Counted from the first letter of the stretch, positions 43,772 to 52,587 are shown. The stretch is DNA of 64,000 nt from Oceanobacillus piezotolerans (GCF_003665065.1 NZ_RCHR01000002.1:620001-684000); one strand, 5' to 3'. Translations and numbers: made by a program. Notes: generated by a model from the letters alone, not told the origin.

Positions 43772-44779
43772 TTACGGCAGCATTCCTTTCTCACGGTAGA
43801 ATTTTTCTGCGCCTGGGTGGAGTGGTACATTGCCGACGTTCATCATATTCTCCATTGAAAGATTTTTAAATTCCGAGTGGACCGTTCTTAGATAATCCAA
43901 ATTCTCGTAAATTGCTTCCGTTATTTGATAGACTTCTTCCATGGATGCGTCTTTATGTGCAATAAGAATTGCTGGTGTACTAACGGTTTCTACATCCTCC
44001 TGTAAAAAGGAATATGAGGATTTATCGATTGTTCCCCGATTCATATCAAGCTCCTCGGAAACACCTTGAATGACCTCCTCACTTAAAGGAAGAATTTTCA
44101 AGTTCATGATCGTAGAAGCTTCTATAATATCACTGGAAGGTGCAGACACCGCATCCCCAGTAGCATCGATTCGATTATCGGCCATCATTTCAAATGTTTT
44201 CGATCCGGATAAATAATCGACTGACCCTCCCCAAGACAGGATATCCTCATAAGATATACCGTATTCTTGTAAAACTTTTCGAGTAATAATTTCACCAGCA
44301 GTGCCCTTCTGATCAACCGCCAAGCGGATGGGAGCCTGCTGCTGGGCCATTTCTTCAAAAGAATGATAAGGAACATCCTCGGAAACTACAAATTGATAGT
44401 AATTCCCCGGAATAACGACACTAACGGCACGAATATCCTTATATGGCTGATCGTAAGGCTCTTCCCCTGTATACGCCGCATAGGAAGTCATTGCATACGA
44501 CAATCCGTACGGTACTAGCCCTGTTGCCACCTTTAGTGGGTTTTCAACAATTCCTCCAGGCTCTACCGTAATAATGGCCCCTTCATTTTCCCTGCGGATT
44601 GATTCCGCAATCCCCTCTGCGAAAACTGACCAGGAGCCACCAACCCTTCCTCCAACAATCGTCGTATTGAGTGGTTCGATTGATTCCTCCGATGCGTTTA
44701 CTGTTGACTTGTTCTCATTTTCACATGAAGTTAAAAAAATTATCGCTAAAATAATGAAGTAAATAAAGCGCTTTTTCAT
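43772..44779 (-). CDS. TAXI-family TRAP transporter solute-binding lipoprotein
   Basis: 335 residues. Signal peptide with lipobox LTSC (Cys19) makes it a surface lipoprotein. The mature part has VGGRVGGSWSVFAEGIAESIRR and DQKGTAGEI, standard for TAXI receptors (related to the glutamate-binding TAXI protein fold). GGAG lies seven bases before the ATG. It starts 13 bases after nadC, so NadC and this transporter are one operon. With NiaR divergent, its ligand is probably a pyridine carboxylate such as quinolinate or nicotinate, but that is inference from position. Confidence 0.85.
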   Translation of the reverse strand: MKKRFIYFIILAIIFLTSCENENKSTVNASEESIEPLNTTIVGGRVGGSWSVFAEGIAESIRRENEGAIITVEPGGIVENPLKVATGLVPYGLSYAMTSYAAYTGEEPYDQPYKDIRAVSVVIPGNYYQFVVSEDVPYHSFEEMAQQQAPIRLAVDQKGTAGEIITRKVLQEYGISYEDILSWGGSVDYLSGSKTFEMMADNRIDATGDAVSAPSSDIIEASTIMNLKILPLSEEVIQGVSEELDMNRGTIDKSSYSFLQEDVETVSTPAILIAHKDASMEEVYQITEAIYENLDYLRTVHSEFKNLSMENMMNVGNVPLHPGAEKFYREKGMLP

Positions 44780-44792
44780 GGCATGTCTCCTG

Positions 44793-45638
44793 TTATTTTT
44801 TACTTCCCTCTTTTACTTGTAGGCTAATATCCAATGCTTTAACGGAATGAGTTAACGCACCCAATGATATGTACTCTACCCCAGTATTTGCATAGGATGC
44901 TAAATTTTCTATGGTAATCCCACCAGAAGCTTCCGTAACGATCTGCTCTGGTACAAGTGCTGCAAATTCCTTCACTTCTTCTGGACTGCGGTTATCAAAC
45001 ATAATGACATCCGCACCTGCTTCTACCGCCTCCAGCACCTCTTCCCTATTTTCTGTTTCTACCTCAATCTTTACCATATGTCCGACGGCTTCACGTGCTT
45101 TGTCAACTGCCTTCGTAATCGAACCACAATAGGAAATATGATTATCCTTTATCATCACACCATCATATAAACCATTGCGATGATTCTTTCCTCCACCAGA
45201 AGTAACCGCATACTTATCAAGCATCCTTATTCCTGGCATCGTTTTTCTCGTATCACAAATGCGGATAGATGGATCATTCAATACTTCAATACAGTGGTTT
45301 GTCATCGTTGCAATTCCGCTCATTCGCTGCAATAGGTTTAAAATTACACGTTCCCCGGTAAGGATGGAACGAACAGGACCATAAACTTCTGCAATCACTG
45401 CTTGTGGCCTGACTTTCTCACCATCTTTATAATGAAGCTTAACCTCCATTTTTAGATTGAGTAATCGATAGGTCTCTTCAATAATGGCTAGTCCCGACAG
45501 AACTCCAGCTTCTTTTGCAATGAACACGCCTTTTCCCATTTGGTCTTCAGGGAAAATTGATTCACTGGTTATATCCTGATCACCGATGTCTTCTATTAAA
45601 AAAGATTGGAGTGCTTTTCGTAGTTTAATCTTATTCAT
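44793..45638 (-). CDS. nadC: Nicotinate-nucleotide pyrophosphorylase (carboxylating), quinolinate phosphoribosyltransferase
   Basis: Converts quinolinate and PRPP to nicotinate mononucleotide in NAD synthesis; about 281 residues. Conserved residues are visible: Arg in LTGERVILNLLQRMSGIAT, RKTMPGIRMLDKYAV, GGGKNHRNGLYDGVMIKDNH and the C-terminal EASGGI, with VEYISLGALTHS. The start is set at the ATG at 45638, with GGAG seven bases upstream; an ATG two codons earlier is too close. In B. subtilis nadC sits with nadA and nadB under NiaR (YrxA). Here nadA and nadB are absent and a TRAP transporter follows. Confidence 0.93.
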   Translation of the reverse strand: MNKIKLRKALQSFLIEDIGDQDITSESIFPEDQMGKGVFIAKEAGVLSGLAIIEETYRLLNLKMEVKLHYKDGEKVRPQAVIAEVYGPVRSILTGERVILNLLQRMSGIATMTNHCIEVLNDPSIRICDTRKTMPGIRMLDKYAVTSGGGKNHRNGLYDGVMIKDNHISYCGSITKAVDKAREAVGHMVKIEVETENREEVLEAVEAGADVIMFDNRSPEEVKEFAALVPEQIVTEASGGITIENLASYANTGVEYISLGALTHSVKALDISLQVKEGSKK

Positions 45639-45669
45639 AGTCATGCTCCTTCCCTTTAAGTCGTTAGTT

Positions 45670-45685
45670 TGTGATTGTTTTCACA
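45670..45685. promoter_or_regulatory. Crp/Fnr-type palindrome upstream of nadC
   Basis: TGTGATTGTTTTCACA: perfect TGTGA, 6 nt, TCACA, the consensus of Fnr/Crp-family sites in Bacillus. It lies 32 bases before nadC. It may be unrelated to the NiaR control expected here. Confidence 0.45.
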
Positions 45686-45763
45686 TTTAATGCATGAAAA
45701 GACGAGTTATATGTAGTGAAAATACTGCTATTTTGATAGCCATATTCTATATATATATCCACC

Positions 45764-45797
45764 TGTCTTGACATCTATATTTACATAGAATTAATAT
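45764..45797 (+). promoter_or_regulatory. niaR promoter with overlapping palindrome, candidate NiaR operator
   Basis: TTGACA (45768-45773), 18-bp spacer, TAATAT (45792-45797) forms a promoter for niaR. The palindrome TGTC, TT, GACA (45764-45773) overlaps the -35. In a nadC-niaR divergent gap a NiaR operator is expected, and this is the best candidate. I cannot confirm the match to the known NiaR motif by eye. Confidence 0.45.
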
Positions 45798-45888
45798 ATT
45801 ATCAAGAACTTTTTTAATAATAGATTATAATTGAACTACTTAAGATAAAATTACGTTGTTACTTTAAAATGAAAGAGGAGGGCGAATA

Positions 45889-46422
45889 ATGAAACAGCAA
45901 GAAAAAATGCCTTCAGCACAAAGACAGAACCTTATCCTTACAAAACTAAAAGAGGCAAACCAGCCAATTAGTGGCAGTGAATTTGCCAAACTAACCAATG
46001 TATCCAGGCAGGTTATTGTTCAGGATGTGTCTATATTGAAGGCAAAAAATGAACCAATTATCGCAACTAGTCAAGGGTATATGTATCTAAAGAATGAACA
46101 AGAGGATCATCAAAAGAAGAAAGTAATCGCGTGTAAGCATAATGCCAGCCAAACGAAAGAAGAGCTATACTTGATCGTGGACCATGGTGTCACCATCAAG
46201 GATGTCATAGTGGAACACGCTGTGTATGGAGACTTAACAGCCTCTATCCGAGTTAGTACGCGTAAGGAAGTTAATCAATTTATCGAAAAAATCAATGCTG
46301 CGGATGCATCTTACCTATCTGCTTTAACAAACGGAATTCACTTACACACCCTCGAAGCCGATTCACTAGCTAAGATTGAAGCTGCCTGTGACGACTTGAA
46401 GAAAGCAGGTATTCTAATTTAA
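45889..46422 (+). CDS. niaR: NiaR-type transcriptional repressor (HTH plus 3H domain)
   Basis: 177 residues. The N-terminal winged helix (NLILTKLKEANQPISGSEFAKL, then SRQVIVQDVSIL) is followed by the 3H domain at about residues 75-177, with conserved His in CKHNA, VDHGV and GIHLHTLEA. NiaR (YrxA) represses NAD synthesis and niacin salvage genes in Firmicutes when nicotinate is present. Divergent from nadC and the TRAP genes, which it probably controls. AGAGGAGGGCG precedes the ATG. Confidence 0.9.
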   Translation: MKQQEKMPSAQRQNLILTKLKEANQPISGSEFAKLTNVSRQVIVQDVSILKAKNEPIIATSQGYMYLKNEQEDHQKKKVIACKHNASQTKEELYLIVDHGVTIKDVIVEHAVYGDLTASIRVSTRKEVNQFIEKINAADASYLSALTNGIHLHTLEADSLAKIEAACDDLKKAGILI

Positions 46423-46507
46423 ATGGTGAGCCTTATGGCTGGCTTTAATGCAGGACTGTGGAAATACGTTCAATAGCCCAGTTATAATCTAAATTCTCAA
46501 GTCAAGT

Positions 46508-46960
46508 ATCGACATGCAGATGGATTCCCTGAACGTGGATGAACAAGCATTACTGGAAAGGTCAATCAGGGTCCGGATGAAGACTTGTATGCGGACGGTC
46601 GTGACTAAAAAGGGAATTACCGGTAGGATGAAGAACCAAACGGTAACGAACTGCATCTGAAAGGTCGCTTATCAACGCGATGAAGTACCAAATGAGCGCG
46701 AACCACCTCAGAAAGGTCGTTCATTGGCGCGATGAAGACCTAAACGAGAGAGAACTACACCTGAAAGGTCGCTCATCGACGCGATGAAGGCCAAATCGAG
46801 AGAGAACTACACCTGAAAGGTCGCTCATCGACGCGATGAAGGCCCGAACGTGAGCAAGCTACGTCGGAAAGTTCACTCATGGAACGGATGAAGAATCGAT
46901 CGAGGACGAGCAACATCCCAAAGGTCACTCATAGAAGCGATAAAGATCCGAAATAGATGT
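46508..46960 (+). repeat. 52-bp tandem repeat array D (eight to nine units)
   Basis: Units start at 46560, 46612, 46663, 46715, 46767, 46819, 46871 and 46923 (52 bp, once 51), with a decayed one before. The best-kept units read GGTCGCTCAT, CGACGCG, ATGAAGRCC, then a 25-bp linker AAACGAGAGAGAACT and ACACCTGAAA. The outer units are more diverged. Lies between niaR and a pseudogene. Confidence 0.93.
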
Positions 46961-47065
46961 TATTGATAAATGCAGTTACATTAATACAGAATGAATAGAG
47001 TAATCTGTGATCGTAGTCCTATTTCCTCACCGTTTTTAGACAGCTTTAAGAAAAATCGAGTAAAC

Positions 47066-47095
47066 GCAAAAAAACCAAGCGCCTCACACTTGGTC
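47066..47095 (-). terminator. Orphan minus-strand terminator
   Basis: ACCAAGTG, 5 nt, CGCTTGGT followed by TTTTTTTGCG on the minus strand. No intact minus-strand gene precedes it; the degraded Crp/Fnr-like frame at 47119-47292 does. It closely resembles the TRAP terminator at 41622. Confidence 0.7.
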
Positions 47096-47118
47096 TAACC
47101 CATAAGAGGAGATGGTGA

Positions 47119-47292
47119 CTATCTCCCTACTTGGAATGACCTCGATGCATTGTTTCTAAATTCCCTAATTTTCAAGAATAAAATCCTCTCCCATTAAGTA
47201 CACTTTAGAACGAATACTTCTGATTCTGAAACTCCGACCATGTGATTCAATTTAGCCTGCTTCAAAGGTAAATGAAATTTAACATATCTTCT
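47119..47292 (-). pseudogene. Degraded Crp/Fnr-family regulator, C-terminal end
   Basis: One minus-strand frame reads RRYVKFHLPLKQAKLNHMVG and VSESEVFVLK, then a stop, then WERILFLKIREFRNN to a TAG. This looks like the helix-turn-helix end of a Crp/Fnr regulator (typical: LPLxQxDLAxMxGxSRExVxRxL). It has an internal stop, no N-terminal part and keeps its terminator. So it is a likely gene remnant. The family call is by eye and is moderate. Confidence 0.45.
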
Positions 47293-47362
47293 TTAATTTA
47301 CCTATTTACGTTGTAACAGTTTCCCAGTATATTAGATATATTCCATGAGAGAGGACTAATAT

Positions 47363-48823
47363 ATGAACGATAATAACCAACCAAAAAAATACGAATATCT
47401 AGCCGATGATCCAAATGTAAAAACACTGCCAATTATGGTTTCATTAATCATCGGTGCTTTTTTTGCGATTTTAAACGAAACGTTATTAAATATAGCACTG
47501 ACAACATTAATGGAAGAATTTCATGTTACCCTGCCAACAGTACAATGGATGGCAACAGGATTCATGCTAATTATGGGGATTGTCACTCCAGTTTCTGCGG
47601 TGCTATTGCAATGGTTTACAACGAGACAACTGTTTTTAGGAACGATGCTCGTCTTTACCCTTGGAACTTCGATTAGTGCTTTAGCACCTACATTTTCTAT
47701 TCTTTTAACGGGGAGATTAATTCAAGCAGTTGGAACTGGTTTACTGATGCCAATCCTATTTAATGTGTTTTTATTAATTTATCCTCCAGAACGACGTGGG
47801 AAAATTATGGGAACGATTGGTCTCGTCATTATGTTCGCACCTGCAATTGGTCCCACTTTATCTGGAGTCATTGTGGAATACTTAGGATGGCGATATTTAT
47901 TTATTCTTGTAATCCCATTCGTACTTTTCTCCATCCTATTTGCTTTTAGGTATTTAGTAAATGTTTCCGATGTAACAAAGCCAAAAATTGATATCTTATC
48001 ACTTATATTCTCTACGATTGGCTTTGGAGCGATTATTTATGGATTCAGTATTTCCGGAGAAAGTGAGGAAGGTTTACTTGCTCCGAAAGTTGCCATCATC
48101 ATTCTTACCGGTGTCATCGGGATCGTTTTATTTTCCATCAGACAATTAAAATTAGAAGAACCAATCATGGATTTACGAGTGTTTAAATATCCAATGTACA
48201 CTCATGCGATCATTCTATTTTTAATTATCATCATGGCCATGTTTGCTTCAGAAATCATTTTGCCTATCTATATGCAGGGTCCATTAGCATTGACCGCAGC
48301 AGCAGCAGGAATGGTTTTATTACCTGGTAGTATTCTAAATGGAGCAATGTCGCCTTTTATGGGACATCTTTTTGATAAGTTTGGACCTCGTCCATTAATG
48401 ATACCGGCTGCGATTGTATTATGCGGGACAATGTTTATGATGAGCAGATTAGATATTGATACTCCTGTATGGATTGTCATTGTTGGATATATTCTATTAA
48501 TGTTATCTGTATCAGCAATCATGATGCCCGCAGAAACAAACGGATTAAACCAATTGCCGAAACGATTGTATCCGCATGGAACAGCAGTAATGACAACATT
48601 ACAGCCAGTTGCTGGCGCGATCGGTGTATCCGTGTTTATTAGCATTATGAATTCAAGACAACTTCATTATTTGCAAAACACGAATACCCCGGAGAGCCCC
48701 GCTACTGTCGCTCAAGCGATGGTTTCTGGAGTCGAACTCGTTTATTTTATCGGCTTTGCCATTTCTATCCTAGCCGTAATCTTGGCATTTATCGTGCGTC
48801 GAGCTGTACCGAAGGAAGGTTAA
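47363..48823 (+). CDS. MFS efflux transporter, DHA2 family
   Basis: 486 residues, about 14 spans. Typical DHA2 features are LNIALTTLMEEF in span 1, the TGRLIQAVGTGLLMPI block and the antiporter-type motif IGPTLSGVIVEYLGWRYLF (motif C region). Similar to LmrB/Mdr-type pumps. Drug or aromatic efflux is likely. GAGAGG lies eight bases before the ATG and a terminator follows. It converges on the aromatic operon and may export its toxic substrate or intermediate, but there is no direct evidence. Confidence 0.85.
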   Translation: MNDNNQPKKYEYLADDPNVKTLPIMVSLIIGAFFAILNETLLNIALTTLMEEFHVTLPTVQWMATGFMLIMGIVTPVSAVLLQWFTTRQLFLGTMLVFTLGTSISALAPTFSILLTGRLIQAVGTGLLMPILFNVFLLIYPPERRGKIMGTIGLVIMFAPAIGPTLSGVIVEYLGWRYLFILVIPFVLFSILFAFRYLVNVSDVTKPKIDILSLIFSTIGFGAIIYGFSISGESEEGLLAPKVAIIILTGVIGIVLFSIRQLKLEEPIMDLRVFKYPMYTHAIILFLIIIMAMFASEIILPIYMQGPLALTAAAAGMVLLPGSILNGAMSPFMGHLFDKFGPRPLMIPAAIVLCGTMFMMSRLDIDTPVWIVIVGYILLMLSVSAIMMPAETNGLNQLPKRLYPHGTAVMTTLQPVAGAIGVSVFISIMNSRQLHYLQNTNTPESPATVAQAMVSGVELVYFIGFAISILAVILAFIVRRAVPKEG

Positions 48824-48829
48824 AATAAT

Positions 48830-48885
48830 AAATGCACTCATGAGAAAAACATCTGTTTAACTTATGGGTGCATTTGCTTTTTATT
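48830..48885 (+). terminator. Terminator of the DHA2 transporter gene
   Basis: AAATGCACTCAT and ATGGGTGCATTT pair with one wobble across a 22-nt loop, followed by GCTTTTTATT. Confidence 0.75.
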
Positions 48886-49004
48886 GTAGTTTGATTCGCG
48901 AGCGGTATGCTCGAAAAGCTTAGATTGCATGGGAGCAACTCTTACGATTATGAGTACAAAGCAATTCTATAAAACGCTGCGTTTCCCTTGCGACTCAACG
49001 AAAA

Positions 49005-50015
49005 TTAAACATTCGCTTTTTGGCTGGCAAGTTCTGCTGCTACATCGATAATCATATCTTCCTGGCCGCCAACTATTTTCCGTTCTCCTAGTTCAATTAA
49101 GATATCCCGGGAATCAATACCGAATTTCTCCGAAGCGCGGTTGGCATGAAGCAAGAAGCTGGAATAAACGCCTGCATATCCTAGAGTTAAACTGTCTCTC
49201 GTGATTTCTTGAGGCTTAGGCAGGATTGGTGCCACAATTTCTTCTGCAATATCCATCATCTTATACAGATCTATTCCAGTCGTTATTCCCATTCTGTCAA
49301 GGACAGCAATGAGTGCTTCTGTTTGTGTGTTCCCTGCTCCTGCACCAAGGCAACGGATGCTTCCATCAATTCGATTCGCACCTTCTTCAATAGCTGCTAG
49401 TGAGTTTCCCATTGCCAGTGATAGATTGTTATGACCATGGAAACCTATATCACAAGATAGCTCATGTTTAAGCGCTTTAATTCTTGCTCTTACCTCATGT
49501 GGCAATAGCGCACCAGCTGAATCGACCACATACACAATGTCCGCACCATAACTTTCCATTAATTTAGCTTGTTCCACTAACTTTTCTGTTGGTGCCATAT
49601 GACTCATCATTAAGAAACCAACTGTTTCCATGCCTAATTCCTTTGCCGTTTGGATATGCTGAGCAGATACGTCTGCTTCGGTAACATGTGTAGCGATACG
49701 CGCCATCTTTGCTCCAAGTTTCTCTGCTTCTTTCAAATCTTCAATGGTGCCAATTCCCGGGATGAGCAGTACAGCAATTTTAGAAAAATCGACTGCATCT
49801 ACCGCCGCTTCAACTAATTCCAATTCATTTGTTTTCGAAAGGCCATATTGTAACGTGGATCCTCCCAACCCGTCTCCGTGGGAAACCTCAATATATGGAA
49901 CGCGTGCCTCATTTAATGCTTTTGCAATGGATCTTACTTGGTCTACCGTATATTGGTGGCGAATAGCGTGACTGCCATCCCGTAACGCTACTTCGGTAAT
50001 TTTAATATCTGTCAT
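49005..50015 (-). CDS. 4-hydroxy-2-oxovalerate aldolase
   Basis: Cleaves 4-hydroxy-2-oxovalerate to pyruvate and acetaldehyde in the meta-cleavage route; 336 residues (DmpG/MhpE/HsaF family). It has the family start ITEVALRDGSHAIRHQ with the metal-ligand Asp and catalytic His, and the metal-site GFHGHNNLSLAMGN. It follows the aldehyde dehydrogenase with a 21-base gap, as in known aldolase-dehydrogenase complexes where acetaldehyde is channelled. Last gene of the operon. Confidence 0.93.
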   Translation of the reverse strand: MTDIKITEVALRDGSHAIRHQYTVDQVRSIAKALNEARVPYIEVSHGDGLGGSTLQYGLSKTNELELVEAAVDAVDFSKIAVLLIPGIGTIEDLKEAEKLGAKMARIATHVTEADVSAQHIQTAKELGMETVGFLMMSHMAPTEKLVEQAKLMESYGADIVYVVDSAGALLPHEVRARIKALKHELSCDIGFHGHNNLSLAMGNSLAAIEEGANRIDGSIRCLGAGAGNTQTEALIAVLDRMGITTGIDLYKMMDIAEEIVAPILPKPQEITRDSLTLGYAGVYSSFLLHANRASEKFGIDSRDILIELGERKIVGGQEDMIIDVAAELASQKANV

Positions 50016-50036
50016 CTCGTTTCTCCTCCCCCTTTC

Positions 50037-50918
50037 TTAGTTCGCCATCACTTCTAAGCGTTTTTTAGCGAATTCCTCTGCTACTTTTACCGCTGCAGAA
50101 GTCATGATATCCAAGTTACCTGCGTATTTCGGCAAGTAGTGCCCAGCACCTTCTACTTCAAGGAAGACAGTGACTTGATTTCCGTCGTAAATAGGATCGG
50201 TACGCAATTGATAGCCTGGTACATAGCTTTGAACCGTTTCCACCATATTTTTAATCGATGCTGTTATTGCTTTCTCATCGACATCCCCTTCAATAAGCGC
50301 ATGAACAGTATCTCGCATCATAATTGGAGGTTCTGCAGGATTCAGGATGATAATTGCTTTTCCTTCTTTTGCACCGCCGACCTCTTCAATCCCTTTTGCT
50401 GTTGTTTCTGTAAACTCGTCAATGTTTGCTCTTGTTCCCGGACCAGCACTTTCACTTGAGATCGTTGCGACAATTTCACCATACGCAACAGGGGCTACTG
50501 TATTGATTGCATGAACGATTGGAATGGTTGCCTGTCCCCCACATGTAATTAAGTTTACATTTTCAGCATCTAAGTGCTGCCCAAGATTCACACTTGGTAC
50601 AATAAAAGGTCCGATTGCAGCTGGTGTCAAGTCCAGCATTTGCTTTCCAAGTTTTTTTGCAACTTCGGCATTATGTATGTGTGCACGGGCACTGGTCGCA
50701 TCAAATAAAATATCTACTGCATCTGGATTATCCAGTAAGCCATCCACCCCATTATCATATACATGGAGTCCAATTTCTTTTGCATGCTGCATACCACGAG
50801 AAGTTGCATCAACCCCCATCATGGTTGTAAGTTCTAATACTTCCGATTTTCTTAATTTCACCATTAAATCAGAACCGATATTCCCCGATCCTATAATACC
50901 AACTTTTACTTTTGACAT
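50037..50918 (-). CDS. Acetaldehyde dehydrogenase (acetylating)
   Basis: Converts acetaldehyde, NAD and CoA to acetyl-CoA; 293 residues (DmpF/MhpF/HsaG). The NAD-binding loop [11 protein letters not shown] is at residues 8-18 and the catalytic Cys is Cys126 in [11 protein letters not shown]. Partner of the aldolase encoded next. Twelve bases after the hydratase gene. Confidence 0.93.
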   Translation of the reverse strand: MSKVKVGIIGSGNIGSDLMVKLRKSEVLELTTMMGVDATSRGMQHAKEIGLHVYDNGVDGLLDNPDAVDILFDATSARAHIHNAEVAKKLGKQMLDLTPAAIGPFIVPSVNLGQHLDAENVNLITCGGQATIPIVHAINTVAPVAYGEIVATISSESAGPGTRANIDEFTETTAKGIEEVGGAKEGKAIIILNPAEPPIMMRDTVHALIEGDVDEKAITASIKNMVETVQSYVPGYQLRTDPIYDGNQVTVFLEVEGAGHYLPKYAGNLDIMTSAAVKVAEEFAKKRLEVMAN

Positions 50919-50930
50919 GAAAAAATCCCC

Positions 50931-51713
50931 CTAGTTTTTAAAAATGGCTGATACGGTTCCTAAGTTTTCAAACTCTGCTTTAAAGTGGTCTCCGTGAACA
51001 ATCGGCAAAGCTTTAGATAAGGCACCAGCTAAAATAATATCACCGGGATTTAAGGAGATATCGTACACACCGACTTCATTCGCCAGCCAAACAACTGCTT
51101 CCAACGGATTACCCATAACAGCAGAACCCTGAGCAGAATCAATGAATTCCCCATTTTTATAAACATTCATTTGGACATTTGGAAGATCCAATTCTTCTAA
51201 TTTCTTTTTGCTCTTTCCAATAATTGCTCCTGCAGAAGAACCATTATCTGCAACCGTATCTTCAAATGCAATCTTCCAATCCTTAATCCGGCTATCAATG
51301 ATTTCAATCGCAGGAACAACATAGTCTGTAGCTTTTACAACGTCTTCTATCGTAACTCCAGGTCCTTTTAAAGTATCTTTTAAAACAAAACCAATCTCGA
51401 ATTCTACTTTCGGCTGAATAGTGTTTTGTAAGGATACAACAGCATCCTCGTTGTATATCATGCTGTCAAGAAGATGACCATAATCTGGAATGTTTACCCC
51501 TAACATTTCCTGCATCGCCTTGCTTGTCAAACCGATTTTTTTACCGACCACTTTTGCGCCGTTCCTTCTTTTATAATTGATGACCTCTAATTGAATTCGA
51601 TAGGCCTCATCTTTGGTTACTGTGGCAGCAGAAGTAAGTGGTTCAATCGCCTTTTTTGTTTTTTCCGCTTCTATCAGTAAATGTACAGTTTGCTTGATAT
51701 CCAATTTCTTCAC
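50931..51713 (-). CDS. 2-oxopent-4-enoate hydratase / 4-oxalocrotonate decarboxylase family
   Basis: Adds water to 2-hydroxypenta-2,4-dienoate to give 4-hydroxy-2-oxovalerate; 260 residues. It has KVVGKKIGLTSKAMQEMLGV and the acidic metal site VEFEIGFVL, with DNGSSAGAIIG. Hydratases and the related decarboxylases are hard to separate by eye; with a ring-fission hydrolase in the operon the hydratase role is preferred. The start is the GTG at 51713, close to GAAGGT; a TTG three codons on is an alternative. Confidence 0.85.
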   Translation of the reverse strand: MKKLDIKQTVHLLIEAEKTKKAIEPLTSAATVTKDEAYRIQLEVINYKRRNGAKVVGKKIGLTSKAMQEMLGVNIPDYGHLLDSMIYNEDAVVSLQNTIQPKVEFEIGFVLKDTLKGPGVTIEDVVKATDYVVPAIEIIDSRIKDWKIAFEDTVADNGSSAGAIIGKSKKKLEELDLPNVQMNVYKNGEFIDSAQGSAVMGNPLEAVVWLANEVGVYDISLNPGDIILAGALSKALPIVHGDHFKAEFENLGTVSAIFKN

Positions 51714-51724
51714 ACCTTCTCTAC

Positions 51725-52561
51725 CTATATAATGGAGATATTTTCCCCTTCTGTTTCCTTGGCAATAGGGATTCGATAATACCAGATAATACCCAATTTC
51801 TCATTCGGCAGAAAGTGATACTTGCCCTGTTCCGCCAAATAAACATCCATCCTGTTTTTGGGAACAAGAACTTCCGTTTCCCATCTTTCCCCTTTGATAG
51901 TGACCCCTGCTTTATAAATACCAGGAGCTGGAAGCATAAAATGCTCCGAGACTCTTAAATTTCCAGCTTCCCAATATACTTCTGTTTCATAAAATCTTCC
52001 TAGCAAACTCATCAACTGCTCCATTTTTCCTTCTGAAATCAGTTGTCTAATCCATGTAGAACTGATCTTTTCCCCTTGGTAATCTACTTCTTTTACTTTC
52101 GTCACTTCAATAAGATCACCTGAATCCCGTTTCAACGAATCAACTTTCCCGGCTCCACGGTGCCCATAGGAAAAATCAAACCCGGCTACCGCATGATTGA
52201 CTTGCATATCAAGTAGGTAGCTGGATACAAATTGTTCTGGAAGAAGAGAACAAAAATCTTTATCAAACTTCACAATATAAAATATATCGACGTTTAAGGA
52301 CTCTAAGATAGAACTCTTTTTGGAAAGCGACATCAAATAATCAAACTTTGAATCGTCTTTTGATAGAACGGTTTTAGGATGTGGAAAGAAACTCATCACT
52401 GCAAGAGGCAGATTTCTCTTCCTAGCAATCTCCCTTGCTGTATGAATCACTTTTTGATGCCCATTATGAATACCGTCGAAAAAACCCAGCGCCATCACAT
52501 TTGGTATGGCATCTTTTTGAAATTCTTCTAAGTTACTGGAGTTTAAGTGAATAGTTCTCAT
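51725..52561 (-). CDS. FAD synthetase (FMN adenylyltransferase) domain protein, stand-alone
   Basis: About 278 residues. The N-terminal nucleotidyltransferase has ALGFFDGIHNGHQKVI (the GFFDGxHxGH motif, residues 19-33) and SSTWIRQLISEG, both diagnostic of the FAD-synthetase half of RibF. The usual C-terminal riboflavin-kinase domain with its PTAN motif is not visible; the last 90 residues differ. So it is likely a dedicated FMN adenylyltransferase. The start is the ATG at 52561, seven bases after GGGAG. Lying inside an operon with a flavin monooxygenase and flavin reductase, it probably boosts FAD supply. Confidence 0.75.
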   Translation of the reverse strand: MRTIHLNSSNLEEFQKDAIPNVMALGFFDGIHNGHQKVIHTAREIARKRNLPLAVMSFFPHPKTVLSKDDSKFDYLMSLSKKSSILESLNVDIFYIVKFDKDFCSLLPEQFVSSYLLDMQVNHAVAGFDFSYGHRGAGKVDSLKRDSGDLIEVTKVKEVDYQGEKISSTWIRQLISEGKMEQLMSLLGRFYETEVYWEAGNLRVSEHFMLPAPGIYKAGVTIKGERWETEVLVPKNRMDVYLAEQGKYHFLPNEKLGIIWYYRIPIAKETEGENISII

Positions 52562-52587
52562 AAAGATTCTCCCTCTCCTTCCTTCCA

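Noticed and set aside
16327..46960. CRISPR array for the regular repeats
   Set aside because: The whole 52-bp unit, linker included, is repeated within each array; there are no unique spacers and no cas genes.
50139..50934. Plus-strand frames opposite the acetaldehyde dehydrogenase gene
   Set aside because: Antisense shadows of a clear enzyme gene.
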